Part shown: positions 33,277 through 43,156 of the stretch, piece after piece
Layout of the letters: each line of letters opens with the position of its first letter
Numbering within the stretch: the stretch's first letter is position 1
Source: Hemileia vastatrix
Taxonomy: Eukaryota; Basidiomycota; Pucciniomycetes; Pucciniales; Zaghouaniaceae
NCBI GenBank assembly: GCA_030280995.1
Contig: JASXTE010000010.1
Coordinates: 27,768,823-27,832,822, forward strand
Direction: 5' to 3'
Length of the DNA: 64,000 nucleotides
Made by a program: the position numbers and the translations under genes
The notes under the pieces: generated by a model
The model's input: only the letters and a program-made list of their open reading frames with translations
Databases searched by the model: none
Told to the model about the DNA's origin: nothing

Positions 33277-34098
33277 AGTCCTCCAAGACTTTAAACTGGC
33301 TACTTTTCAAGACATTCTTTAAGGTTTTTTTTTACACGTATTTTGGATCTTTTAGTCCTCCAAGACTTTAAACTGGCTACTGTTCAAGACGTTCTTTAAG
33401 GTTTTTTTACACGTATTTTGGAGCTGTTAGTCCTCCAAGACTTTAAACTAGCTAATTTTCAAGACTGTCATTAAAGATTTTATATTGGAGCTGTTAGTCC
33501 TTCAAGACTTTAAACTAAATTTCAAGGATTTTCAAGATTTTATGGATATTTTCAGAGATGGATTTTTTTTTTATATAAATCAAAATGTTAGGTCCACCAA
33601 GACCTTAAACTGGAGTGTTATCAAGTGTTAGGTCCACCAAGACCTTAAACTGGACTATTATCAAGTGTTGGGTCCACCATGACCTTAAACTGGATTTCTT
33701 ATCGATTAAATGTTTGGTCCACCATGACTTTAAACTGGTAGTTCATTCATTGTCTAGTCCACTATGACTTTAAACTGGAAAATTAATATCTGCAGGATAA
33801 TTCAACATTCATTGGACCACTATGGCCTTATACTGGATTACTTGTCGATCAAATGTTTGGTCCACTATGACATTAAACTGGATTATCAAATTTATTCAAT
33901 CTTTGGTCAAGCCTAGGCCTTACTTAGGAATATATCAAGATATTTATGCACTTAAACGATCTTTGGCCACCAAGACCATAAACTGGCAATCGATTATATG
34001 TTTGGTCTACCAAGACTTTAAATTGGAATGTCAATCTTGTTTGGATAACTCAATTCAATCTTTTAATTTATCACTGTCCACTAAGACTCTAAACTGGT
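33277..34098 (+). repeat. Main dyad-motif array of B2 (about 15 copies)
   Basis: Units of about 22 nt at 33277, 33354, 33429, 33496, about 33592, 33628, 33669, 33714, 33754, 33815, 33858, 33903 (degenerate), 33961, 34003 and 34077. The first four read AGTC-N6-GACT; most later ones read GGTC-CACCAA-GACC or the like; nearly all are followed by TTAAACTGG. Spacers are unrelated and of variable length, and the array is transcribed in the sense direction of the element. Confidence 0.85.
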
Positions 34099-34688
34099 TA
34101 TTCAATTATTTCTGGAATTGGGTGCTGATAGCTTTAGGAGGCTAAAATTTTAGGTGGTAATGATGCTAAAGAAAGCATAATGGTTAATTAGGTGAAATTT
34201 GTGGCGCTTTGACATGGTCTAAAGTTAAAATTATTATTGGAAGCCTGGCAAAAGTATTTTATGGGTTTGCTGTATAGCAAAGTTTGAAAATTGTGATGAA
34301 GGAATCAGAAGTTAGGATGGTAGTTGGATTTTAGGGAATGATTTTTTTTAGTGCCTCATAGTTAGGCCATTTTTTTTTTGGTGTGAAGCTTGGAGGAGCT
34401 TATGGCCAGATTGGAATCATAGAATTCGGCTCAGTGGGGGGCCCTATGAGATTGGAATCAGGAGTATTCGGCTCATAGGAAGATCCACTCTCTCAATGCT
34501 GTGACAAGAAGGAAGACTGGTATATGGGAGTCTGAAGGGATTCAAACCTTGCTCTCAGTAGTGGAATCATCACAAGATTTATTTTATTTAATTTTATGTT
34601 ATATCAAGCCAGAGAAGAAAGAAAACATCATTTATGTTGAAAGTTTAAGAAGACCAAGGAAAAAAAAAAATTTTATCAAGTTATACTG

Positions 34689-35381
34689 TTAGAAAAGATA
34701 ATTTCTTTGAAATTGTTCAACATCATTATCAAAGCTTTGCATTAAAATTCTTCTTTTCATGAGGTCTTCATGGTTATTAGCTGGAGTTTCTTGAAAATAG
34801 GCCAGCATTTTTCGTTTCAACTCATTAGTAAAGTCAAGAAAAAGATAGCGATGAAAATTTGGGTAATGATTGATATAGTCCGTCTTCACTCTACCAACAT
34901 CATCAGTGTTGGTTATTTCGACAGCTAGAAGTTCAAATATGTTATTAAGTTATAGGTTTAGTCAATTTTGATTAAAAGTTTTTTTTAGTAAGATAAATAG
35001 GGTCTTACATTTAGAGCCAGGAAACATAGTCTCAGCAAAGTTAGTTGGGGGTACTGGCGTTATAGGATTAGGATCTTGTGAAGGCAAAATTAGGCCGGGA
35101 TCCGTTGATGAAGATTGAACTTTTGAAGCTGTTTTTGATCTTATTCGTTTTAAGAAGACAGGAATTTTGGATCGCTTTTTAGAAGTTGAGGGATCAGGGA
35201 GAGCTGCTGGTCCTAAATATACGTTTGTTTTAGAAGGAACTATTGGCCGGTTGCATTTGACTTTTTTTACACGGCATAAGTCGCAAGCTGTTCTGCCAGG
35301 AAGATTAGGGTTGGACATTAAACAAGGTACCTGGTATCGAGCGCAGAGTTCACATGGAGCGACAAGTTCTTTGGAAGACAT
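34689..35381 (-). CDS. B2 antisense gene: six-Cys zinc-cluster-like protein (202 aa, two exons)
   Basis: On the strand opposite to pol. Exon 1 is 35009-35381 and exon 2 is 34689-34924; the intron 34925-35008 has a GTAAGA donor and CTAG acceptor. Exon lengths (373 + 236) keep frame and give 202 residues without stops. C10-x2-C13-x6-C20-x12-C33-x2-C36-x6-C43, with CDLCRVKKVKC resembling the basic part of fungal Zn2Cys6 domains. Lys/Ser-rich residues 60-125 and a helical C-terminus (YLFLDFTNELKRKMLAYFQ) follow. It starts about 125 bases inside the 3' LTR. A DNA- or RNA-binding role is inference; the target is unknown. Confidence 0.75.
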
Positions 35382-35494
35382 ATTGATGAAGATGAATTTT
35401 ATAGTTGATTAAAGAAGATGGTGGTTGAAGGTTAAAGATGAATATTGTGTTCGACCACTTATGCAAAGTTTTAAGAATGGGGACATTCTCGATT

Positions 35495-35504
35495 GGAGGG
35501 AGGA
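35495..35504 (+). promoter_or_regulatory. B2 polypurine tract
   Basis: GGAGGGAGGA directly before the 3' LTR, the expected plus-strand primer. B1 and B3 have similar tracts (GAGGAAGGA, GAGGGAGGA) at the same place. Confidence 0.85.
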
Positions 35505-36626
35505 TGTGGTAGCCTAAAGTTTAGTACGGCACCTAAATATGTAAATGGAGTTATTACGGTGTGCAAGATTGGCGTTATTATTTTTTATAAAAGGGTTTTA
35601 TTTAATTTATTGGAGTTTAAAATATGAAGAAATTGGTCACTAGCGAATGCCTACACAAATACAATTATTTTATGGAGAAAACTTATTTTTACGGTCTGAA
35701 AATTTATAAGTATCAAGTCGAGTCACTCAAGAACCTTGGGAAATTTTCCCAGAATTTTTACTATTTTTCTTATATTTTTAAATGAATTTTAAAGTTTTAT
35801 AGAAATATTTACGTTTTCAAAAAATTACTTAACTTTGATAAATTTTCACGGGGTAATTAGAGCTGCGCAGACTACGAAAATTAGTTTGGTATGTAAAGGG
35901 GAAGTAGCTCTATTATGTGTAATTTTTCTAGATTTTTTATTATAGTTTTAAGGTTCTAATTGAGTCCGGAAGTCCGGACGGACTCCGTTTCGACTCCGTA
36001 CGGACTCCGTTCCGGCTCCGTACGGACTCCGGATTGACTCTGGAAGAGCTCTGGAGGGGAAAACTTAGGCACGTGACTAGGAATACTTAAGCGCTTCTCA
36101 AACTCGAAATTGAAAGGGGGGACACAACATACAGCTTAATCATTAACCACCACAGTCTCATTTTTTTTATTACTCAACAAATTTAAATAAATTTGTAATA
36201 CCCTTATAACTTTATATTTTTATATTTAACATTTTAGAAATACTATTCAACAGTTTAAATAACACTTCATACAGGGTATCTTTAGAAAGGTCTTCGTCAC
36301 TGGGACTTGATTATTGCTGTCTCATAAAAATTAAAAATATTATAAAAACATAAAAGTCAATCTTTTCAGATCTTTCACTGGTACACCTTAATTGTTGTTA
36401 TCAGTATTTCTTTATCAACAGCCACGATCATTTAATCTCAATAAGAGTTAATTATTTTAGAGTTTCATTATTTTTATCAATCAGATTCAAGTAGATTGGT
36501 TAGCTTAGTGATTTAGAATTCCCATTTTGTTATTTTTATTGGAAGGACGGGGTTTTCTGCTAAATCCACACATCTCCTCCGGATTCTGCTTACAGCAAGG
36601 CGACTGTAAGAGTTTACCTTACCATA
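35505..36626 (+). repeat. B2 3' LTR (1122 bp)
   Basis: See the 5' LTR. It carries one extra 11-base unit in the GACTCCG run and a C-to-T change at a CpG (TTTATGGAG against TTTACGGAG). Its last six bases are ACCATA, followed by the CCGT target duplication. Confidence 0.95.
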
Positions 36627-36630
36627 CCGT

Positions 36631-37105
36631 CTGAGGCAGCCGGACCACCCTGAAGTCAGAAAACCACCAAAAACCACCAAAAATACCCAAACTACTTAGA
36701 AAAATCTATTACAACTACTAAAAACTTTAAAACACATAATTAGGCTATGTCAAAATTGAGACATAAAATGTAGAGAAATTTTAGCTCATTCTAACGGTAC
36801 TAAGCAATTAACCCTAAGACTTAAGGTTAGCCTGTAAAACACAAAAAACAAAATTAAACAGCAATCTTTTTAAATGAAAAATGAGAAATTCATCCCTTAA
36901 TACTTAAAATATGAAAAATGTCATAATGACAAGAAATATAGAGAAAGCACGGGGCTATACAATGATAGTACCCACATTCCTGTAGTCCCAATATTTGCTG
37001 AGTAAATCCAGAAAAACACCTAATTATTAAACAATGCCATTTAAGGCATATCAAAACAACGCCAAATAAACCAACAAAGGGCTCCACCAATGTTGAAAGA
37101 CCACA
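36631..37105 (-). repeat. B3 3' LTR, proximal part
   Basis: The minus-strand start TGTGGTCTTTCAACATTGG is at 37105, next to a GAGGGAGGA purine tract. That tract aligns with the B2 tract and the sequence beyond it (minus-strand ...TTGATTAGAGGGAGGA against B2 TCGATTGGAGGGAGGA). Continues at 23992 after removal of B2. Contains an inverted GGTCC/GGACC-type end only by chance. Confidence 0.65.
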
Positions 37106-37123
37106 TCCTCCCTCTAATCAAGA

Positions 37124-37790
37124 ATGTCCACATTTCCCTTCATCAAAACCACCATGTTCAGCTTTCTTTCCAAATCTGCTACTGGCATGGAGCCTTGCCA
37201 ATACTGCATTGAGAACAATATCATCTTTACCATCACACCACTGGCTCATCCCTACAGAACCTCTTGTGATGCCTGTCACTTTAGGAAGAAGACTTGTTTC
37301 AGACCTGGTCAATTGTCCTCTTCAACATCTTCTCCTCCTACTCAACCTGATCCACCTTCTACCAGCACCAAAAGATCCAGGCCATCCATCCTGATCCCCA
37401 GACTGGTCAACAAATTACACCCTTAAAAAAAGAGTGCCAACCCCACTACAACCACTAGCTCTTCCATCCCTGGTCCTTCTGATGGCTAGCCCAATACTTC
37501 TTCATACTGAAATTCAATCTGACAAATTTCCAGTTCATTTCCATCCAGACAGTGATGATGAAAATGTGGGAACCATTGAAGCACCCCCACCTAATCCATC
37601 GCCCATCATCAAGGACAAATTTCAACAACATTCTTCTCAACAGAAGCATCTTTTACAATACTACTTCTAATCCACTCCTGCTAGGAGTCCATAGGACCTT
37701 GAGAAAAGGAAGGACCTCATACAACAATTCAAAGCCAATGCTCAACATTTTGTTACATCTCTTTATTCTCTTCTGCCTCTTGACTCTTGA
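37124..37790 (+). pseudogene. B3 antisense gene G1' (decayed zinc-cluster-like)
   Basis: Open from 37124 (the Met at 37154 or 37187 is equally possible) to 37426. C-Q-Y-C-I-E-N-N-I-I-F shows C-x2-C-x6 with the third Cys changed to Phe; after about 15 residues C-D-A-C-H-F-R-K-K-T-C is complete. The Ser/Pro/Thr-rich linker is then interrupted by TAA. Further pieces (SDDENVGTIEAPP; the helical LEKRKDLIQQFKANAQHF, ending TGA near 37790) match the C-terminus of B1 G1 in other frames. Confidence 0.6.
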
Positions 37791-37870
37791 TTAATCTCTT
37801 GACTTAGAAATAAAAAAATTCTTGACCTCTCCGTACTTCCTGAATGTATCCAATCATATAAAAAAAGCTC

Positions 37871-38296
37871 CTCAGTTTACAGTCTTGGGGGACTAATCCT
37901 CAGTTTTAAGTCTTGGGGGACCAACAGCCCTCATTTTATAGTCTTGGGGGACTCAAAACCCTCAGTTTATAGTCTTGGGGGACTAAAAACCTAAATAAAA
38001 AAGACAGAACCAGAGATCAAAACATTTAAGAGCAAGAAAACAAACTAACATTCTGGGGTAACTGTTCTACAGAGCAGCCAGCTCATCAGTTACCCACACA
38101 CTTGCCTTAATAAAATTCAGAGACTGCCCCTTGGATGCCCTCTTCCAGAATCACACCAACTCCCATTATCAGTTTATAGTCCTAAAGGACTCAACCATGA
38201 AAATATCCTCAGTTTATAGTCTTGGGGGACTGTACCATTTCTCAGTTTAAAGTCTTGATGGACTGACCAGTGTTCAGTTTAAAGTCTTGATGGACT
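37871..38296 (-). repeat. Dyad-motif array of B3 (8 copies)
   Basis: Minus-strand units ending at 37871, 37899, 37930, 37961, 38170, 38208, 38241 and 38275. Typical units are AGTC-CCCCAA-GACT-ATAAACTGAG and AGTC-CATCAA-GACT-TTAAACTG; one unit is AGTC-CTTTAG-GACT. The orientation is the same relative to the element as in B1 and B2. Confidence 0.85.
38055..38095 (-). ncRNA. Candidate RNA stem-loop, B3 copy
   Basis: On the minus strand, GGGTAACTG and CAGTTACCC pair around a loop with GAGCTGGCTGCTCTGTAG. It matches 32408-32448 of B2 with a T-A pair replaced by C-G. It lies between dyad units. Confidence 0.6.
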
Positions 38297-38329
38297 TAAA
38301 CATATTTTGCATAAAAAAGGTGGAGCCAC

Positions 38330-40002
38330 CTCCATGCACAATGCTCAGCAGCCAGCCTTCTGAACTTCCACTCTTTCTTCATCATCTACACATCACTGAT
38401 AAAATGTTCATTCATCTCTTTTCTCCTCATTATTGTTCCTTCACATATCATGGCTGGATACCCAGATTTTTACCCATTGAACCTTTCCTGTTTCACTGCT
38501 CCAAAGGACTACGCTTGCAAACAATGAATCCACATGTGAAGACCTTGCACATTCACTCTTCCTACTCCTCAGGCCAAATTCTAAAACAGGACCTGTGATT
38601 CCTGCAACTCTAAAAAGAAAAGATGTGCCAGAGACCCAAACTATCCAAGACCTCTGCCTTCACCTTCACATAAATATATTTCCAGTTCTCTTACCAGGTA
38701 ATCAGAGCTTGGACCTGCTTCTTCCTCTTTATCTTCTGCTTCTTCAAGAAGACCATGCCGTTCTATTCCCAAAACACTTCCTAAAAGACCAGCTTTATCC
38801 TCTCATGAATCTGCTTTTATCTCAGTAAATTCAGCCAAAATAGTCTCAAAATCAGCTCCCAGGCTGCTAGTCCACGTCTAGGCAGCCCTCTGGATGTCGG
38901 GCAGCCTACCAGCCTTGCCAGAAAGTGAAAATCAGGCTCAAAACTCCTGAATTCCTCCATCAAACACTAAAAACTCTACAACACAACCACCTAATGCTCC
39001 CAGAGCAATTCATAACACCACCATTTCTTCATCTGACAACACCAAAAATTCCAAAATCTCTTAAAGGCCTGCTAGAGGACCCCCTGAAAACACCAGAACA
39101 CCCAACACTGCCCCTAAACAAAAAACTCCTGTTACTTCAATAAGAATTAACTTCACCTTTTCTCTGGCCACCAATTATTCCTCTGATAGTTCCCTCTCTT
39201 CTAGATCTTCATCCAGCAGATCACACTCAGCTACCAGGTCACCTTCTCCTGGTCCTTCCTTCAACCAACCTGGCACTCCTCCTCCAGTTTCTAATAAACC
39301 TGCCCCAAGCAATAATATAAACAACAATAAAAACAACAGCCCTGCTACTCTAACCAGACCACAGGAACCTCCATCTTCTCAACACAATTTAGAGGATGAC
39401 CATGAAAATCCATACCTCCATCTGGTGGACCCTCCTACCACATCTATTCAACACTCTTCAGCCATCCAGATTCTGGCTGCATACAAATTTGAAGATCTCC
39501 CAATCTGTAAGTACCAGAATAAAATAAAAAAATCCAATTTTTTCAACAGAGAATAATTATTGATCAAGTTCTTCTGTTTAGTTGGAAACCCGCCTCCTGC
39601 AGCTGCATTTAGCATTGGCCAAACCTTAGAAACTACTTTGACTCTGGATTACACTGTTATGAAGCAACACTTAGGATGATGTGTTATAACATGCTCAAGG
39701 CCTTTGCCCTCCATGGTCCATTAAATGATTTTGAGAAGAATCTGAGAAAAAAACTCCTTTATGACCACTGGAAGATGTCTAGAATAATCAAGCACACCTT
39801 CAAGAACTCTATTCCTGATTCTTCCTCTTCTTCCCAAAGTTTACATTCCAACCCGGTACCTGACCACTATAACCCATATACCTTTTCCAGCGGCCTACAC
39901 TACAAAGAACACAGTTCTACCTCCAATCCAAAAAAAAAAAACAAAAAAAACAACACAATCCAGACCAACTTCCAGAGGCTTCTTCATCCCCTCATTAAAT
40001 AA
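38330..40002 (+). pseudogene. B3 antisense gene G2' (decayed)
   Basis: Around 38505-38640 one frame reads A-C-K-Q-[TGA]-I-H-M-[TGA]-R-P-C, then after an interruption T-C-D-S-C-N-S-K-K-K-R-C. This is the six-Cys pattern with one Cys and one other residue turned into stops. A Ser/Thr/Pro/Asn-rich region (39180-39470) ends in HENPYLHLVDPP and EDLPI at a GTAAGT donor (about 39508). The next exon (about 39583-40002) encodes the helical YNMLKAFALHGPLNDFEKNLRKKLL, like the C-terminus of the other antisense genes. Not functional as it stands. Confidence 0.55.
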
Positions 40003-40949
40003 AAGAATTATTAATTCACTAAATAGAAAAATAACAATAATAACTAACAGATATATATATATAAATAAATTTGTTTTATTTTTATTTTTAACTAATAAAA
40101 TACTAACATACAAAAAAAAACTTGAAAATAATTAAATGAAATTGCCCAACAAAATATTGAGAGAAGAATTTAAATTGAAATGAGTAATAAGAATATGAAA
40201 TAATTAATTATTACAGATGGTATCCCCAATCCAATTGATGAGCTGATTCCCTGATACCTTACTAACATCTAAGTGCACCTTGATGTGGATACACCTTTAA
40301 ATATTTTAAATGATTTGAGATAAAATTTAGAAATTAAAGAAAAAAATAAAAAATGAAACACAGAAAAAAAATGAAATAAATAAAAAAGAAAATAGCATTG
40401 CCCGACCAATGGGGGAAGCAGTGGAGGGGAGAACGGGGAGAGGGGGAGAGAGCTGAGAGGTGGCCTAAAGGGGGGTCAGGTGAGGAAGAGAATAAGGGGG
40501 GAATGGGGGTAAAAGAGAAAAAAAGATGGAGAGAAAAGAGGGAGAGAAAAAAAATTAGTTTAACCTTTGAAAAAAAATAAATGAAGCACTTACAAAAAAA
40601 TAAAAAAAAAGCAAAAAAAAAATAATGATTATCAAATAAAAATTCAATAAAAATGAAAAAAATGACTTATCTGGTGAGATGAGTTAAAAAAATGCAACCA
40701 AAATATTTAAGGGATGGTTGAGGATAGAAGAAAAGGATATGAGTGAGAATGAAAAAAAGAAACACTGAAAAAATATGTGATTTCCGAAAATATGATATTT
40801 CATGTTGAGCTGGAGAAAGAAAACCAATGAGCCATCCAAAAAAGAGATATTCACTGTAAATCAAAAAAATGAATATGCAACAAACAAAAATATCAAGCCA
40901 ATTGAATAAAGTATACAAAGTGGACATTTTGAAATTATGAAAACAAAAA
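40003..40949. other. AT-rich and G-rich purine DNA at the B3 truncation point
   Basis: 40210-40300 is the last sequence alignable to B2. It is followed by A-rich DNA and a G-rich purine tract (40400-40545, repeated GGGG runs with quadruplex potential). No frame or terminal repeat recognised. Confidence 0.5.
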
Positions 40950-42180
40950 ATTAAAAGGGTTGTGTGTCAAAATAGTGAAGGGCAATTGGCACAATGACAG
41001 AGTGTATGCTGGTTGAATGAAAGTTTTGTGATTCAAGGGAGGGGAGAGCTGGTGCTGGTTCAGGATCATCTTCTTCATAAAGATCATTCCACTCATCCTT
41101 TAAATCAGCTAGGATATTGTGGAGTATAGTGCAAGTCTTGATCCAATGATTTTTAGTTTTTATCTCCATTTTTTTTGAAATTGGATTCTAAGCTCCAGGA
41201 GACTAGAAAATCTTCCCATTAAAATACCAATAGCATTTACAATCTTAACTCTTGATTGGGCAAGGCGATAATCAAAGGTGATTTTGGGGTCATTTTTTAA
41301 AGTTGCACCATGGAAAGAAGGTATAATGTACTTTCCACTTACATATGCTGAGTCTTCAAGGAGGTACTGAGATCTGTCAAAGTATGAGTCAGGACTTTGA
41401 CAAATCCTCATTCTTTGGAAGAAAAAGGGTCATGACATGAGCAGGGGCAGCCACTATGAAAAGCAATAATTTTTTTGTTGACATCACAGACAAGTTGAAT
41501 AGCAATAGAGTATCCACAAAAAAGATAAAAAGTTATTTTATGAAAGATGTGAAATTGGAGAACATTTTAAAGAAAAAAAATTTTGAGATAAAAATATGGT
41601 TGCCATCATGAGCAGGCTTTTGACTCAAAGGTATAGTTGTGCCATAAAAAAAACCTAAACATCCAGGGAAAACTTTGGCTTGCATTACTTGAGAGGATTC
41701 AAGTTTCTGTTGTGGAGTTGGCCAAGAAAGTGTTTGATACTTGAGGGAAATGATAGAAATCATACAGTTCTTGGTGTATAATATCACCATACCATATCCT
41801 ATGTTAAAGAGATTATCCAAACATCTTAAAGCAGAACCATTTCCATCTGAGCCAAAGCAAAATAGCTCAACAGCAATTTGAATAGCAGGATCACACTGTT
41901 TAATTTTAAGAATTTTTATGAAAGATAAGATGTTTGGAGATGAGTTGATAAATTTTGAAGAAAGAACCAGGAGATGTTTGAAATAGTTGAGTGAAGTTTA
42001 TTTGAGGAATGTTGAGAATGGAGTGGAGATAATATCTGGGATCATGATGAAGATTTGGCCCCCTTGGTTTTATGTAACACTTTGGAAAGAAAAGACATAT
42101 AGGCTTAAGCATCTTCCAAATCAGAGTCCAATTTATAGTAAAAAAACTAAAAGTAAAGCAATAGCATTCATAGTTGAGTG
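40950..42180 (-). pseudogene. PIF/Harbinger-type DDE transposase (decayed)
   Basis: Minus-strand pieces in order: 41906-42112 (N-terminus), 41533-41820 (CLGFFYGTTIPLSQKPAHDG), about 41412-41530 (AIQLVCDVNKKIIAFHSG, CSCHDPF), 41160-41411 (EDSAYVSGKYIIPSF, RVKIVNAIGILMGRF) and 40951-41169 (CTILHNILADL). This is the DDE_Tnp_4 layout. The DGT Asp is Tyr and the Glu of VENAFG is Val, so at least two active-site residues are lost, in addition to frameshifts. The divergent gene at 43157 may be its DNA-binding partner. Confidence 0.75.
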
Positions 42181-42463
42181 AAGTAGCTGCCTAGTAGAGA
42201 GGTGTTTCATAGTTGTCAGTGGAAGGCTTATGTGATGAGGGAAGTGGGAATTCACCAGCAAATTTGCAGTTGGGGTGTTTAGATAGAAAAAAAATTTAAG
42301 TGTTCACCACCAAAATTATATAGCATAGAGTGAGGAAATACTTAAGTATGGCATAAGCAATTATAAGTCATGTGCCATTCTTAAAAATCCATCATGGATG
42401 TGATGAGTTTGGAATCAGGAATTAGGAAGGAAATTGGGGTATAAGAGGTGGTATAATGCATTA

Positions 42464-42517
42464 TTGTGGATTCCTTATCCACTAGCCCTGGTGCTAGTGG
42501 ACAAGAATCTTCCACAA
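42464..42517. repeat. 54-bp palindrome flanked by TTA
   Basis: Arms TTGTGGATTCCTTATCCACT and the inverted AGTGGACAAGAATCTTCCACAA surround a short centre. TTA is present directly on both sides (42461-42463 and 42518-42520). TTA is a typical Harbinger target duplication. The start of a third arm (ATTGTGGATCCC) lies at 42559. Confidence 0.6.
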
Positions 42518-42582
42518 TTAATAATTCCCGATCCCAAGAAAAAAATTTGTGATACATAATTGTGGATCCCTCAGCTTTGATA

Positions 42583-42851
42583 CCCCCTAGTATATTGAGT
42601 AATAAACTATATAATAAACTTATGACAACATAATTAAAATAAGGGTTATATAAATTTTATTACTATATAAATTGTATATAAAATTAAATAACCATATAAT
42701 ATATTCTATTCTATAAGAAATAGGTGCTTTTTTATTTATTTAATAGTTATAATTTAATAATCAATTAATTATAAGTCCATATTATAATTATAAGAAATAA
42801 AATTAACTTATAATATAGTTAAATAATCAATTATATATATATATTAGGGGG
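42583..42851. mobile_element. 269-bp mariner-like MITE
   Basis: Inverted ends CCCCCTAGTATAT...ATATATTAGGGGG are flanked by TA on both sides (42581-42582 and 42852-42853). The interior is over 80% AT and non-coding. Size, TA duplication and TIR form fit a Tc1/mariner-derived MITE. A matching right end occurs at 20812-20823. Confidence 0.65.
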
Positions 42852-43156
42852 TATCAATGTTGACCAATCCACACTTAAATTAATTGCTGATAAAATTCAT
42901 TATACCCCAATTATCTTCTGCAATTATTTTTGTTAATAATTGGGTTATTAGACCTTTTACTTTTCAATGTTCATCTCCATCCAAAAATTTTGTCCTTTAT
43001 TTTACATAACCACATCATGGAAAAATTCTGTCATAACCACATATTACACTACTTTCAGTCATAACCACACCCTGTCTATTCATTCTATCCAGTCAGAACC
43101 CCTCCCCATCTCATCTGTATTTTTCTTCTGCTTTTTATCTTCAAATTGATTAACAT

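Larger units (their letters stand above)
32099..34688 (+). other. B2 long 3' non-coding region
   Basis: About 2.6 kb between pol and the end of the antisense gene with no credible frame. It holds three dyads at the pol end, the GGGGTAATTG stem-loop (32408-32448), a lone dyad (32516-32538), a 125-nt A-rich tract (33000-33125), and the main dyad array. The part at 32790-32870 is conserved in B3. Confidence 0.8.
23993..36626 (+). mobile_element. Family B Ty3/gypsy element B2 (young, full length)
   Basis: LTRs at 23993-25103 and 35505-36626 (TGTGGTA...TACCATA) are identical except for an 11-bp repeat-number difference and a couple of substitutions. The 4-bp target duplication CCGT is at 23989-23992 and 36627-36630. 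Inside are PBS, gag-PR, RT-RNase H, IN, a 2.6 kb 3' non-coding region full of dyad motifs, an antisense spliced gene and a polypurine tract. It is inserted in the LTR of B3. Pol is interrupted by a frameshift before 30873 and a TGA at 30929-30931, so this copy needs help in trans. Confidence 0.95.
23525..40330 (-). mobile_element. Family B element B3 (truncated, split by B2)
   Basis: Reading on the minus strand: a 3' LTR whose two parts (36631-37105 and 23525-23992) are separated by B2, a purine tract (GAGGGAGGA at 37106-37114), antisense genes G1' and G2', dyad motifs, and at 40210-40300 a segment matching B2 32790-32870 (GATGAGC ... CACATC-AAGTGCA-CTTGATGTGG). No pol and no 5' LTR are found, so the element is truncated near 40330. 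The right limit is approximate. Confidence 0.75.

Noticed and set aside
33277..34098. CRISPR-like pattern of short repeats with unrelated spacers
   Set aside because: Repeat arms vary in sequence while staying complementary, spacers range from about 10 to 60 bases, no cas genes exist and the context is a eukaryotic retroelement.
38330..40002. Host transcription factor gene with Zn2Cys6 domain
   Set aside because: Position between dyad array and B3-specific sequence, plus a C-terminus like those of the B1/B2 antisense genes, shows it belongs to the retroelement; it also has several stops.
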